Shown piece after piece: positions 8,240 through 17,006 of a stretch of 64,000 bases of DNA; positions within the stretch are counted from its first letter, which is position 1; every line of letters begins with the position of its first letter. Below the pieces are notes generated by a model that saw only the letters and a list, made by a program, of their open reading frames with translations, was not told the origin of the DNA and searched no databases. The translations under genes were made by a program, and so were the position numbers. This stretch comes from Paraburkholderia azotifigens. GTDB taxonomy: Bacteria; Pseudomonadota; Gammaproteobacteria; Burkholderiales; Burkholderiaceae. The stretch is taken from positions 682,001-746,000 of the forward strand of contig NZ_VOQS01000005.1 of the NCBI RefSeq assembly GCF_007995085.1, read 5' to 3'.

Positions 8240-9358
8240 ATGAAGATCTTCAAGCTGCCCGATCTGGGCGAAGGCCTCCAGGAAGCGGAAATCGTCGAGT
8301 GGCACGTCGAGAGCGGGGAAGACATTCGCGCGGACCAGCCGCTCGTGTCAGTCGAAACGGCAAAAGCCATCGTCGAGATTCCCTCGCCGCACTCCGGCCG
8401 CATCGCGAAGCTGTTCGGCAAGCCAGGCGACATCGTGCATACGGGTGCGCCGCTCGTCGCTTTCGAAGGAGACGGTGGAGAGGATGCCGATGCGGGCACC
8501 GTGGTCGGCCATATGGAAGTGGGCAGGCAAGCGGTGGAAGAAGCGCCGGCTGCGCCTGGCAGCGGCACGGGTGCAGGGCCTGGCGCTATCAAGGCGATTC
8601 CCGCGGTGCGGGCGCTTGCCCGCAAGCTGGACATCGATCTCGCCATGGTGGCGCCTTCCGGGCCGGATGGCGTCGTCACGGCGGCCGACGTGCAACGGGC
8701 GGCAAAGCTGCTCGCGGAGCTCGAGCCGCCTGAAGTGCTGCGCGGCGTGCGTCGCGCGATGGCGCAGAACATGGCGCGGGCCCAGAGCGAAGTGGCGGCC
8801 GCGACCGTTATCGACGACGCCGACATTCACGCATGGTCTCCCCATACCGATGTGACCATCCGCCTGATTCGCGCGCTGGTGGCCGGGTGCCGCGCGGAGC
8901 GGGGACTGAATGCGTGGTTCGACGGCAGAATGGCGCGGCGCCATGTGATGGAGAAGATCGATGTCGGCATTGCCGTCGATTTGCCGGATGGCTTGTTCGT
9001 GCCGGTGCTGCGCGATGTCGCGCATCGGGACGCAGCCGGTCTGCGCGCCGGACTTGACAGGATGCGCGCCGATATTCGCGCACGCAAGATTCCGCCTGAA
9101 GAAATGCGTGGCAACACGATCACATTGTCGAACTTCGGCATGATTGCCGGTAAATATGCAGCTCCCGTGGTTGTGCCGCCCACGGTTGCCATTCTTGGCG
9201 CCGGGCGGATACATGACCAGGTCGTGGCGCACGAGGGGGTGCCCGCCGTGCACAGGATTTTGCCGCTGAGCCTGACATTCGACCACCGGGTTGTCACGGG
9301 CGGAGAGGCTGCGCGCTTTCTCGCCGCAGTCATCCAGGATCTCGAATTGGCGCAATAG
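8240..9358 (+). CDS. Dihydrolipoamide acyltransferase (E2) with altered catalytic motif
   Basis: 372 residues. One lipoyl domain (1-78; ETAKA with Lys42 as the lipoylated residue), a linker, an E3/E1-binding domain (about 115-155, IPAVRALARKLDID), and a catalytic domain from about 165. The usual active-site motif DHRxxDG reads DHRVVTGG here: His349 is kept but the expected Asp is Thr353. Some proteobacterial E2 paralogues are recalled to share this change. Start ATG at 8240 lies 2 bases after the E1 beta stop. No E3 gene follows, so the complex must borrow lipoamide dehydrogenase from elsewhere. Confidence 0.9.
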   Translation: MKIFKLPDLGEGLQEAEIVEWHVESGEDIRADQPLVSVETAKAIVEIPSPHSGRIAKLFGKPGDIVHTGAPLVAFEGDGGEDADAGTVVGHMEVGRQAVEEAPAAPGSGTGAGPGAIKAIPAVRALARKLDIDLAMVAPSGPDGVVTAADVQRAAKLLAELEPPEVLRGVRRAMAQNMARAQSEVAAATVIDDADIHAWSPHTDVTIRLIRALVAGCRAERGLNAWFDGRMARRHVMEKIDVGIAVDLPDGLFVPVLRDVAHRDAAGLRAGLDRMRADIRARKIPPEEMRGNTITLSNFGMIAGKYAAPVVVPPTVAILGAGRIHDQVVAHEGVPAVHRILPLSLTFDHRVVTGGEAARFLAAVIQDLELAQ

Positions 9359-9634
9359 CCGTTTTTCACGGTCTGCTCGCCAGAATTGCGATGGCCCGTG
9401 GCGTGCGCGCACCGGCATTTGCGATTTTCTTGCCATTCGACCTGCCACGGTTGCGTCATCTGCGCGCATCCTGCGTGCAAGCCGAGGCATTCACGAGGGC
9501 TTACCCGCTGGGGAAAAATTCCGCTCTCTTTCGCACACTCATTCCTGCGATAAGCAACTAGAGTTGAGTTGTTGAGGATCATCCGGCACGTTGGCCCCGC
9601 CAATGTCTGATTGCTGTCGCACGGTGTGAACGTC

Positions 9635-10615
9635 ATGAAAAACTACCTCGGCGCGCTACTGGTCGCCTCGGCGCCGTTTCTCGCGTGGGCTGAAACGCCA
9701 TTCCTCCATTCACGCAGCGCAATCGTGTACGACGTTGCGCGCGACCAGGTCCTGCTGGAAAAGAACGCCGACGACGCGCGGCCGATCGCATCGCTCACGA
9801 AGCTGATGACGGCGATGGTCGTGCTGGACAGCGCCCTGTCGATGAGAGACACGTTGACCGTCAACGACGATGACATCGACAGGCTCAAGCATTCGGGGTC
9901 CCGCATCCCGATCGGTGCGTCGCTCGAACGGGGAGAGCTGCTGCGCCTTGCGCTCATGTCGTCCGAGAACCGCGCGGCGTCGGCGCTATCGCGTGCGTTC
10001 CCGGGTGGCCAGCCGGCGTTCATCCGGAAGATGAACGAAAAGGCGCGCGCGATGCATATGGCCAATACGCACTTCGATGATCCAACCGGTCTTTCGCCGG
10101 ACAATTCCTCGACGGCACGCGACGTCGTCAAGATGGCGGCCGCCGCGGCGCACTATCCATTGATCGGCGAATACACGACGCTTCTCCGTTACGAAGAGGC
10201 GATCGGCACGAGGACGCGGTTCTATCACAACACCGACCCGATAGTCCGCTTGGCCGATTGGGACGTTCTGGTCGCAAAGACCGGCTATATCCGCGAGGCG
10301 GGACGCTGCATCGTGGTCGATGCCAACATGCCAAATGGCGAGGTGATGATTGCGCTGCTCGGGGCGCAAACATCGCGGGCGCGCTCCGCCGATCTCGTCA
10401 CGATACGCCGATGGCTGAACGGCGACGAAACGCCCGTCGTCGAGCCGCGCTATCACACAAGCGTCCGGCTGCATCATCTCCATCCGATGCTCGCGCATTC
10501 GCACCGCGTCGGGGTGCGATTCACATCGTATGGGACAGGTTCGGGGTCCGCGCACCGGCAGACCGTCAAGCACCATGCCGGCAAGAGGGAGCACCACTCG
10601 CCTGTTGCCACCTGA
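9635..10615 (+). CDS. pbpG: D-alanyl-D-alanine endopeptidase, PBP7-like
   Basis: 326 residues with a signal peptide (about 1-19, AWA). Serine penicillin-binding motifs of the S11 family are all present: SLTK (Ser53, Lys56), SEN (110-112) and KTG (215-217). PBP7-type enzymes cut D-Ala-meso-DAP cross-links in peptidoglycan, acting in the periplasm. The C-terminal 40 residues are His/Arg-rich and lack a clear amphipathic anchor. The ATG at 9635 (MKNYLGALL) is preferred over 9611 because the signal peptide begins there. It stands alone between two operons. Confidence 0.88.
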   Translation: MKNYLGALLVASAPFLAWAETPFLHSRSAIVYDVARDQVLLEKNADDARPIASLTKLMTAMVVLDSALSMRDTLTVNDDDIDRLKHSGSRIPIGASLERGELLRLALMSSENRAASALSRAFPGGQPAFIRKMNEKARAMHMANTHFDDPTGLSPDNSSTARDVVKMAAAAAHYPLIGEYTTLLRYEEAIGTRTRFYHNTDPIVRLADWDVLVAKTGYIREAGRCIVVDANMPNGEVMIALLGAQTSRARSADLVTIRRWLNGDETPVVEPRYHTSVRLHHLHPMLAHSHRVGVRFTSYGTGSGSAHRQTVKHHAGKREHHSPVAT

Positions 10616-10758
10616 GGTAAGTGACATCCGCGCCGATGCCTGAGTGCCCGCCTGCGCGGAAGACGTCTCGTTTTCATCTGGATGTCGAGGACCGGTGATC
10701 GGCGGATCGCATAAACTACAGAAGCAGTGGACGCGGCCATTCCCGCGCCGACCCAGCC

Positions 10759-11028
10759 ATGGCGCACATCTTCTTCGCCGCTTCGATTCAACGGCATATC
10801 GCAACACCCGAGCGCGAGATCGATGCGCGCACGCTCGGCGAAGTGCTTGAGGCGGTGTTTGCTGAGCAGCCTCGACTGCGCGGCTACATACTTGACGACC
10901 AGGGCTCACTGCGGCGGCATCTCGCCATTTTTGTCGACGGCCGGCCGGTGCGCGATCGACACCATCTGTCCGACGCGCTCGGCGAGGAAAGCCGGGTTTA
11001 TGTCGTACAGGCGCTGTCGGGTGGATAG
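10759..11028 (+). CDS. ThiS/MoaD-like small protein ending in Gly-Gly
   Basis: 89 residues with a beta-grasp pattern: short strands, LGEVLEAVFAEQPRLRGYILDDQG, FVDGRPV, then RVYVVQALSGG. The C-terminal Gly-Gly is the hallmark of sulfur-carrier proteins that are adenylated and thiocarboxylated at that end. No E1-like MoeB/ThiF or MoaE gene is near. It sits 74 bases ahead of a BNR-repeat gene; this pairing is recalled from other proteobacteria and suggests joint function, but what the pair does is not known to me. The start lacks a strong ribosome-binding site. Confidence 0.75.
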   Translation: MAHIFFAASIQRHIATPEREIDARTLGEVLEAVFAEQPRLRGYILDDQGSLRRHLAIFVDGRPVRDRHHLSDALGEESRVYVVQALSGG

Positions 11029-11102
11029 GCGGGTTCCATCCGTACCCGAACTCCCAGAGTCAGCGCTGAAGCGCCACCTCCCGCCGAGAGGAGATCCCGG
11101 GC

Positions 11103-12263
11103 ATGAGCGATCGATTGCTTGTCGCAACCCGCAAGGGGCTGTTCGTTCTGCAAGCCGACGGCAAGGGCGGCTGGAAGCTGGGTGAACCGTATTTCGTCGG
11201 CGAGCCGGTGAGTATGGTGCTGCCCGATCCGCGCGACGGATCACTCTATGCCGCGCTCAATCTGGGCCACTTCGGCGTGAAGCTGCATCGCCGGCGCGCC
11301 GGCATGGCCGACTGGGGCGAGTGCGCGGTCCCCGTCTACCCGCCGCAGCCTGCCGGCGAGACGCACACGGACGACGGCCCGGGCGCGAGTGCGGACACCG
11401 GCGCGGACAATGTGAGCGCCGCTGCGCCCAGCCCGCCCGTCCCTGCCTGGACGCTTCAGCAAATCTGGTCGCTGGAAACCGGCGGTCCGGATGAGCCCGG
11501 CGTCTTGTGGGCTGGCACGATTCCAGGCGGGCTCTTCCGTTCCCAGGATGGCGGCGACACATGGGCGCTCAACCGCGCGCTGTGGGATCGCCCGGAGCGC
11601 CGTGAATGGTTCGGAGGCGGCTATGACGCCCCGGGTATCCATTCCGTCATGGTTGATCCGCGCGACAGCCGGCACGTGACGATCGGTGTGTCGTGCGGCG
11701 GCGTCTGGCAAACCCTCGACGGCGGCGCGACGTGGCGCTTGACTGCCGTGGGCATGGAGGCCGACTACATGCCGCCGGAGCGGCGCGGCGATGCCAATGT
11801 GCAAGATCCGCACCGTGTAGTGCAATGCGCGGCAAATCCAGATGCGCTGTGGACGCAGCATCACTGCGCAATCTTCCGCTCGACCGACGGCGCGGCGCAC
11901 TGGCAGCGCATCGAAGCACAGCCGTCGAGCTTCGGCTTCGCGGTTGCCGTGCATCCGCGGGAGCCGGACACCGCGTGGTTCGTGCCCGCGGTGAAAGACG
12001 AGTGCCGTGTCCCGGTGGACGGCCGGTTCGTCGTCACACGCACCCGCGATGGAGGCCGCACGTTCGACTGTTTCTCGCGCGGGTTGCCGCCAGCGCCCGC
12101 GTATGACCTCGTGTATCGGCACGGGCTCGCCGTAGATGACTCCGGCATACAACTCGCGATGGGGTCGACAACCGGCTCGCTATGGACGTCCGGCGACGGC
12201 GGCGAAAGCTGGCAATTGATTTCAGCGCATTTGCCGCCCGTTTATTGTGTCCGGTTTGGATGA
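11103..12263 (+). CDS. BNR/Asp-box beta-propeller protein (sialidase-like fold)
   Basis: 386 residues. Five Asp-box-like repeats are visible (SQDGGDTW, TLDGGATW, STDGAAHW, TRDGGRTF, SGDGGESW), spaced along the chain as in VPS10/sialidase/YCF48-type propellers. No signal peptide, so it is probably cytosolic, unlike true sialidases. Annotated relatives are called exo-alpha-sialidase or glycosyl hydrolase, but the catalytic Arg triad was not recognised. GAGAGGAG (11086-11093) supports the ATG at 11103. Cotranscription with the ThiS-like gene upstream is likely. Confidence 0.8.
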   Translation: MSDRLLVATRKGLFVLQADGKGGWKLGEPYFVGEPVSMVLPDPRDGSLYAALNLGHFGVKLHRRRAGMADWGECAVPVYPPQPAGETHTDDGPGASADTGADNVSAAAPSPPVPAWTLQQIWSLETGGPDEPGVLWAGTIPGGLFRSQDGGDTWALNRALWDRPERREWFGGGYDAPGIHSVMVDPRDSRHVTIGVSCGGVWQTLDGGATWRLTAVGMEADYMPPERRGDANVQDPHRVVQCAANPDALWTQHHCAIFRSTDGAAHWQRIEAQPSSFGFAVAVHPREPDTAWFVPAVKDECRVPVDGRFVVTRTRDGGRTFDCFSRGLPPAPAYDLVYRHGLAVDDSGIQLAMGSTTGSLWTSGDGGESWQLISAHLPPVYCVRFG

Positions 12264-12857
12264 GCGCGAGAAGCGTGTCAGTAACCCACCCGTCATCAGA
12301 AAAACACTGAAGATCACGATCAAAACTATGAGATTGCTTGGTCGACGCGCTTCAGCCGTAGTTATTACGAGCAGGTGTGTTGCAGTCGTCGATAACCGCG
12401 TGAATAGCAACTCGTGAAAACATCAACCATTGCCCATCCATTGCGCGCCATGCTGGCTGAGGAATTGCATGCTCGCCCTTTCCTGAAGCTGGCCGAGTCT
12501 GCAGCCCTCACGCACTATGCGATTTGCGCCTGTTGGCCAGCAATCGAGGTCCGGGCGCGCATGATGCCTGCGATGCCGAAGTGACGTAGCAGTGTGCGTG
12601 AAGGTGAATGTCGGCGACCGCCTCAAAGCCGCCATTGAAGTCCCGCTGATCCGAAGGGCGGGTTGGGGGCGGTTTCACTCACTCGCCAGAGTAGCTGCTG
12701 CCGTACGAGCTTGCTGTGTGACCAATGACTGGTCTGAACGGTTAATCGGCCACCGGGCATCGTTAGTTCGACCTCAGCTACGGCCGGCCACCGGACCGAG
12801 AGGAAGGAGCCGGCAGCAGCTCGGGCGAGTCGAGCGCGAGGCGGCTCCCCACAACAG
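12264..12857. other. Gene-poor stretch with one decayed gene
   Basis: About 590 bases between the BNR gene and hpxZ-like gene (converging). It contains the DUF3422 fragment at 12414-12584. The rest (12585-12857) has scattered short open frames on both strands with no family resemblance, and no clear terminator with a T-run. Confidence 0.5.
12414..12584 (+). pseudogene. 5' fragment of a DUF3422-family gene
   Basis: From the GTG at 12414 the frame reads 56 residues with the start HPLRAMLAEELHARPFLKL...LTHYAI, which strongly resembles the N-terminus of DUF3422 proteins (large inner-membrane proteins of about 420 residues common in Burkholderiaceae). A stop at 12582-12584 and loss of similarity after about residue 38 show that only the first tenth survives. 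Assignment is from memory of the family start. Confidence 0.55.
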
Positions 12858-13238
12858 CTACGCGTCCATCCAGCTGACATGTGCGCTCACCACGCGCCAT
12901 CCCTCCTGCGTTCTGATCCAGGTCTGGCTCTGCCTGCCGATACGCGGCTCGTTACCGCGCCGAAACTCGATGTTGGCGACCGCAAACGAATCGCCATAAG
13001 TAGTAACGACACGCGCCAGGACAGTCCGCGCGAGCCCCTTGCCGGGGCGCGCGGCGCGAAACGCACGGATCGCGTCGTACCCGTACAGGTTTTCCGTTGC
13101 GCCGTATCGGAGCGTGTGCGGCGAATCGAAGAACAGCGTGTCGAGCATGGCGACGTCGTTGGTGACGAGAGCCTGCTCGTACATGTCGAAGGCCGCGTTG
13201 ACCTCGGCGAGCACGTCGGGCCGGTTGATGTCGTTCAT
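12858..13238 (-). CDS. HpxZ/AtzH-like small SnoaL-fold protein
   Basis: 126 residues beginning [25 protein letters not shown], typical of the NTF2/SnoaL-type 'oxalurate catabolism protein HpxZ' family, with [40 protein letters not shown]. HpxZ accompanies oxalurate breakdown genes; the homologue AtzH of s-triazine degraders is reported to act on a dicarboxylated urea intermediate in cyanuric-acid/biuret pathways. The start overlaps the AtzE-like stop (ATGA), so the two are coupled. The longer open frame (to 13430) is out of register with the family and ignored. Last gene of a five-gene operon. Confidence 0.82.
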   Translation of the reverse strand: MNDINRPDVLAEVNAAFDMYEQALVTNDVAMLDTLFFDSPHTLRYGATENLYGYDAIRAFRAARPGKGLARTVLARVVTTYGDSFAVANIEFRRGNEPRIGRQSQTWIRTQEGWRVVSAHVSWMDA

Positions 13239-14656
13239 CGCTGCGCTCCCGCATGGGCGGCCAGCTCGCTGAACGGCGGCAGAGGAGACACGGCAACCCG
13301 TGCGGCTTCGAGACGCCGCGCCGCTTCGAACGCGAGATCTTCGCGCCAGGGCGCCGCGATCAGTTGCACGCCAACAGGCAGCCCGCCGCGCGTTCGCATC
13401 GGGGCCGCAACGACAGGCAAGCCCAGACATGAAACAGGCTGCGTCAACATGCCCAGATTGGGCCTCACCGCGAGCCGCTCGCCGTTGACCTCCATGAACT
13501 CTTCGCCGATGCGCGGCGCGACGACAGGCGTGGCCGGCGCGATCAGCACGTCATAACGCTCGAAGAGTTCGAGCACGCGGCGCCGCAACGCCGCGCGCAC
13601 GCGCTGCGCCTGCACGATCCACGCAGCGGGCAGCAGCGCACCCGCTATCAGCCGATCGCGCGATAACGGCTCGCGAGCGCCATAGTGCGTGCGAAGGTTC
13701 TCCATGTGCAGTTGACCGCCTTCAGCGGCAGTGATCAGAAACGCTGCACCGCGTGCCGCGTCGGCGTCCGGATACTCGACTGTGTGCGTGGCCGAAAGCG
13801 CATGCGCGGCGGCATGCGAGGCTTCGCGCGCATCATCGTTTGCGTGGGTGTCGAAATAACCGCCGAGACGCGCAACGCGTAGCGGGCCGGGAAGGGTGTC
13901 AACGGATTCGAACCCGCGCTGCGCACAGGCCGGGTCGAGCGCGTCCGTGCCTTGCAGCGCACCGTAGACGGCCGCGAGGTCATCTACGCTGCGTGCGAAA
14001 GCGCCCATGTGATCGAGGCTCGCGACGAACGGCCAGGTGCCGTGCCGCGACAGGCGACCATAGGTGGGCTTGACGCCGAACACGCCGCACAGCGAAGCGG
14101 GCACGCGCACTGAGCCATTTGTGTCGGTGCCGAGCGTGAGCGGCACGAAGCCTGCCGCGACGGCCGCCGCGCTGCCGCCCGACGACCCGCCCGCCGAGCG
14201 CGTCAGGTCGTGCGGATTGCGGCACGGTCCAGCGTGATGGTTCTCGGTCGTGAAGCCGTATGCGAACTCGTCCATATTGAGCGCGCCGACGAGGATCGCC
14301 CCCTGCGCGCACAGGCGTTCGACGAGGGTCGCATCTGCGGCGGCGGGCGGTGCGCCTGCCAGCACGCGCGAACCGGCAAGCGTCGTCACCCCCGAGATAT
14401 CGAACAGATTCTTCGCCGCAAACGGAACGCCAGCCAGCGGCGGCAAGTTGTGGCCGCTGGCGCGGCGGGCATCGAGCGTGTCGGCTTCGGCGAGTGCGCG
14501 TTCGCGCGTGACGGTGGTGAATGCGTTGACCTGCGTGTCGTAGGCGTCGATACGCGCAAGCGTCGCTTCGATCAACTCGCGTGCGCTGAACGCACCCTGG
14601 GCATACGCCCGCGCGATGGAGAGGGCGCTTTCGGCGCCGCTGCTATAGGGTGTCAT
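13235..14656 (-). CDS. AtzE-family amidohydrolase (amidase signature)
   Basis: 473 residues, full length. Ser-cisSer-Lys catalytic set of the amidase signature family: Lys82 (FAAKNLF), Ser158/159 (GGSSGGS) and nucleophile Ser182 ([10 protein letters not shown]). AtzE proteins hydrolyse 1-carboxybiuret or related ureido acids (HpxY in the oxalurate cluster) and need the small subunit AtzG for folding. The AtzG-like gene lies directly upstream with an ATGA overlap, and the AtzH/HpxZ-like gene directly downstream, reproducing the AtzG-AtzE-AtzH order. Likely substrate class: ureides released from purines, pyrimidines, biuret or triazines. Confidence 0.88.
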   Translation of the reverse strand: MTPYSSGAESALSIARAYAQGAFSARELIEATLARIDAYDTQVNAFTTVTRERALAEADTLDARRASGHNLPPLAGVPFAAKNLFDISGVTTLAGSRVLAGAPPAAADATLVERLCAQGAILVGALNMDEFAYGFTTENHHAGPCRNPHDLTRSAGGSSGGSAAAVAAGFVPLTLGTDTNGSVRVPASLCGVFGVKPTYGRLSRHGTWPFVASLDHMGAFARSVDDLAAVYGALQGTDALDPACAQRGFESVDTLPGPLRVARLGGYFDTHANDDAREASHAAAHALSATHTVEYPDADAARGAAFLITAAEGGQLHMENLRTHYGAREPLSRDRLIAGALLPAAWIVQAQRVRAALRRRVLELFERYDVLIAPATPVVAPRIGEEFMEVNGERLAVRPNLGMLTQPVSCLGLPVVAAPMRTRGGLPVGVQLIAAPWREDLAFEAARRLEAARVAVSPLPPFSELAAHAGAQR

Positions 14657-14844
14657 GGGCGATATACCGGAGCGGGTTCGTCATTCGTGTCGAGGGGATA
14701 GGCGAGTACAGGCGCTGCAAGCTGCGCGATGCGCGCGAACTGGGCCTTCACCTGCGTGGCGGCTTCGGCGGGAAGCACCGGGAAATGGAGTGCGAGCGCG
14801 GCGTCGACGTAGCGGTCGAGTGCGGTGTCGAAGGAAGAGGCCAT
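14653..14844 (-). CDS. AtzG-like small subunit (DUF4089)
   Basis: 63 residues, mostly helical (FDTALDRYVDAALALHFPVL... IAQLAAPVLAYPL), matching the short DUF4089/AtzG/HpxX family that wraps the AtzE amidase and is related to the GatC subunit of the tRNA amidotransferase. It overlaps the AtzE-like gene by four bases and starts 11 bases after the amidase stop. The size and position are exactly those of the partner subunit. Confidence 0.82.
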   Translation of the reverse strand: MASSFDTALDRYVDAALALHFPVLPAEAATQVKAQFARIAQLAAPVLAYPLDTNDEPAPVYRP

Positions 14845-14855
14845 GGCGTTTCCGT

Positions 14856-16007
14856 TCAGGAAAGAGTGGGGAAGAGTTCGCGCGCGCGAGCGATCAACGC
14901 GCGGTCGCTGCCGCGAGGCCCGATCAGCGACAGCGCGAGCGGACGTTCGCTGTCGTTGACGACGGGCACGCTGACTTGAGGCAAGCCTGCGAACGCGGCG
15001 ATCGTGTTCATGGTGAGCGCGTCGCGATAGAACGCGTCGATCAATTCAGGCCTTTCCTGTTTGCTCAACAGCGAACGCGGCGTGGTCGGCAGCACGATCA
15101 GCGCGTCGCCCACGATGCGCTCGATGCGCTGCGCGAACGCTTCGCGCATCACGCGACAGCGTTCGACTTCGGCGGCGTCATGCGTCTTCAGGCGCGCGAA
15201 GCGTGCCGCGATGTCGGCGCCGAAGCGCGGCGCGTTCGCGTCGATCCACGCGCCCAGCGACGCAGCGATCGAATCGTCCTGCAATTGCTGGTACACATGC
15301 AGCCAGCGCGATCGCTCACCCGCGAAGACTTCGACTTCGTCGCGCGTGGGGCAGAGATCGCGCAGGCGCTGTGCATCGTCGGGCTCGTTAGCTGCGCGGG
15401 CCTCGAATGCTTCCGTGCAATGTACGAGGGGCGAAGGCGCCTCCACGGCAGGCGCTCCATCGAGCAATACGTCCGCGACGCGCGCGAGCATCTCGCCCGT
15501 GCGCGCAAACCAGCCGACCGTGTCGAAGCGCGGCGCAAACGGCAACACGCCTTCGAGCGCCACGGCATCATAGGACGGCCGGATGCCCCAGAGCCCGCAG
15601 AACGCGGCAGGCACACGCACCGAGCCGCCTGTGTCGGTGCCGAGCGCGAAGTCCACGTCATTGCTCGCGACGGCTGACGCCGAGCCGCTCGACGAACCGC
15701 CCGGCAACGCCTGTGGCCAGCGCGGATTGAGCGGCGTGCCGTAATGCGCGTTCACGCCTTCGAGGCTGTAGGCGAGTTCATCCGTGATGGTCTTGCCGTC
15801 CACGCTCGCGCCTGCCGCCAGCAGCCGGGCGACGCAGGGCGCGTGACGCGGCGCGGGCCCATGCGTGGCGAGCCAGTCGGGATTGCCGCCGCCGGTCGTT
15901 GCACCGGCAACGTCGATCAGATCCTTGACGGCAAAACGCAAGCCGTCGAGCGGGCCGCTCATCGTCGCGCCGACCTGCAAGCGCGCGCCTGGAATGAACG
16001 CGCTCAT
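14856..16007 (-). CDS. Amidase (amidase signature family)
   Basis: 383 residues. Catalytic residues: Lys28 (FAVKDLID), Ser105-107 (GGSSSGS) and nucleophile Ser129 (TDTGGSVRVP). Shorter than AtzE and lacking its C-terminal cap, it resembles the AmdA-type amidases often placed beside AtzE/hydantoin-type operons. Substrate not predictable. The ATG at 16007 overlaps the cysteine hydrolase stop (ATGA); the longer open frame to 16190 is antisense-like text with no family match. Confidence 0.87.
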   Translation of the reverse strand: MSAFIPGARLQVGATMSGPLDGLRFAVKDLIDVAGATTGGGNPDWLATHGPAPRHAPCVARLLAAGASVDGKTITDELAYSLEGVNAHYGTPLNPRWPQALPGGSSSGSASAVASNDVDFALGTDTGGSVRVPAAFCGLWGIRPSYDAVALEGVLPFAPRFDTVGWFARTGEMLARVADVLLDGAPAVEAPSPLVHCTEAFEARAANEPDDAQRLRDLCPTRDEVEVFAGERSRWLHVYQQLQDDSIAASLGAWIDANAPRFGADIAARFARLKTHDAAEVERCRVMREAFAQRIERIVGDALIVLPTTPRSLLSKQERPELIDAFYRDALTMNTIAAFAGLPQVSVPVVNDSERPLALSLIGPRGSDRALIARARELFPTLS

Positions 16008-16810
16008 GCGGCGGCCTCTTCGAGCGCAGTGCCGAATTGCAGCGAATCCGCGACGAAGCCGAAGCACTTCTTCACGTTCCAGATGCTCGCCTCCGTGCAG
16101 AACGCGGGCGACGAGGTCGCGCAGCAATCGCTCAGCATCACGCAGCCATAGCCGAGGAAGTTGGCATCGGTGAGGGTGTGCATCACGCACTGATCGGTAT
16201 TGACGCCCGCGAAGAACACAGTACGCGTGCCGAGATTGCGCAGGATGCTGTCGAGCGGCGTGTCCCAGAAGCCGCTGATGCGGTACTTGTCCACGCAGAT
16301 GTCTTGCGGCTCGATCTTCAGTTCGTCGACCACGGCGGCGGCCCAGGAATCTTTCTCGAGCACCCGCGCGCCATGCTCCGGCAAGGGCTCGCCGAGGCCA
16401 ATGCCGGTGCCTGTCGGCTTGTAGAGATGAAGCTGGTTAGGCGGCATGTTGGCCAGATCGGGCCGGTTGCCCCAGTTGACCCAGATCACCGGCACGCCAC
16501 TGTTGCGCACCACGGGAAGCAGGCGCTGCAACGGTGCAATCGGCGCGCGATCAGCACCGAAATCGCCCCCGATGTGATCGACCCACCCGCCTTTGGTGCA
16601 GAAGTCGTTCTGCATGTCGATGATCACAAGCGCCGATCTCCCAATGTCGAAGCGCACTTTTTGCGGCTCGGAATCGAGCACCGCAATGCGCGGCCTGGGT
16701 GTCGGCGCGGCCATGTCGACGAGCGTTTCGGTGGCGGTCCAGCGCGTGTGAGCGAAGGCGCCGAGTGTGCCTTCCGTCCTTGCCTGGTCTGGGTTTGCAG
16801 CGAGGTTCAT
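16004..16810 (-). CDS. Isochorismatase-like cysteine hydrolase (RutB/biuret hydrolase type)
   Basis: 268 residues. The Asp-Lys-Cys triad is visible: Asp65 in IIDMQNDFC, Lys175 in VDKYRISGF and Cys208 in VNTDQCV. Family members include RutB (ureidoacrylate hydrolase), biuret hydrolase and N-carbamoylsarcosine amidase, all cleaving C-N bonds of ureido compounds. With AtzG/AtzE/AtzH-like partners and a divergent nucleoside-type importer, a ureide such as biuret, a ureidoacid or a carbamoyl compound is the likely substrate. First gene of the minus-strand operon; GGAG stands 6 bases before the ATG at 16810, and the ATG at 16870 is less likely. Confidence 0.87.
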   Translation of the reverse strand: MNLAANPDQARTEGTLGAFAHTRWTATETLVDMAAPTPRPRIAVLDSEPQKVRFDIGRSALVIIDMQNDFCTKGGWVDHIGGDFGADRAPIAPLQRLLPVVRNSGVPVIWVNWGNRPDLANMPPNQLHLYKPTGTGIGLGEPLPEHGARVLEKDSWAAAVVDELKIEPQDICVDKYRISGFWDTPLDSILRNLGTRTVFFAGVNTDQCVMHTLTDANFLGYGCVMLSDCCATSSPAFCTEASIWNVKKCFGFVADSLQFGTALEEAAA

Positions 16811-16932
16811 GGAGTTCTCCGGAGCGTGTTGCGGGTGTTGTTCGAACGTCGATCGAGGACTGCCGTGCATGGTGTCCGCCCAATCAACCGGACGGCGGCC
16901 ACCTGGCGTTTCGGGCGCGACGGATCGCGCAT

Positions 16933-16948
16933 TGGCATCGAAGTTGCA
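16933..16948 (+). promoter_or_regulatory. Sigma-54 promoter of the BMP-type ABC operon
   Basis: TGGCAT-CGAAG-TTGCA matches the consensus TGGCAC-N5-TTGCW with GG (16934-16935) and GC (16946-16947) exactly 10 bases apart. Predicted start near 16959, about 48 bases ahead of the start codon at 17007. No clear NtrC palindrome was recognised upstream. Confidence 0.75.
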
Positions 16949-17006
16949 ACGTGCATTTCAGTCATGAATAACCTACTTACCGAAATTCAACGCAAAAGGA
17001 GTGCCA

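Noticed and set aside
7189..8826. 545-residue open frame on the minus strand
   Set aside because: Antisense to E1 beta and E2; no domain.
12222..12410. 62-residue minus-strand frame with a hydrophobic segment
   Set aside because: Overlaps the end of the BNR gene, no ribosome-binding site; the hydrophobic run may be chance.
12592..12999. 135-residue plus-strand frame
   Set aside because: Runs antisense into the HpxZ-like gene; no family match in the non-overlapping part.
16811..16932. NtrC-type enhancer palindrome upstream of the sigma-54 promoter
   Set aside because: Only partial half-sites (TGCATGGTG) were seen, with no proper dyad.
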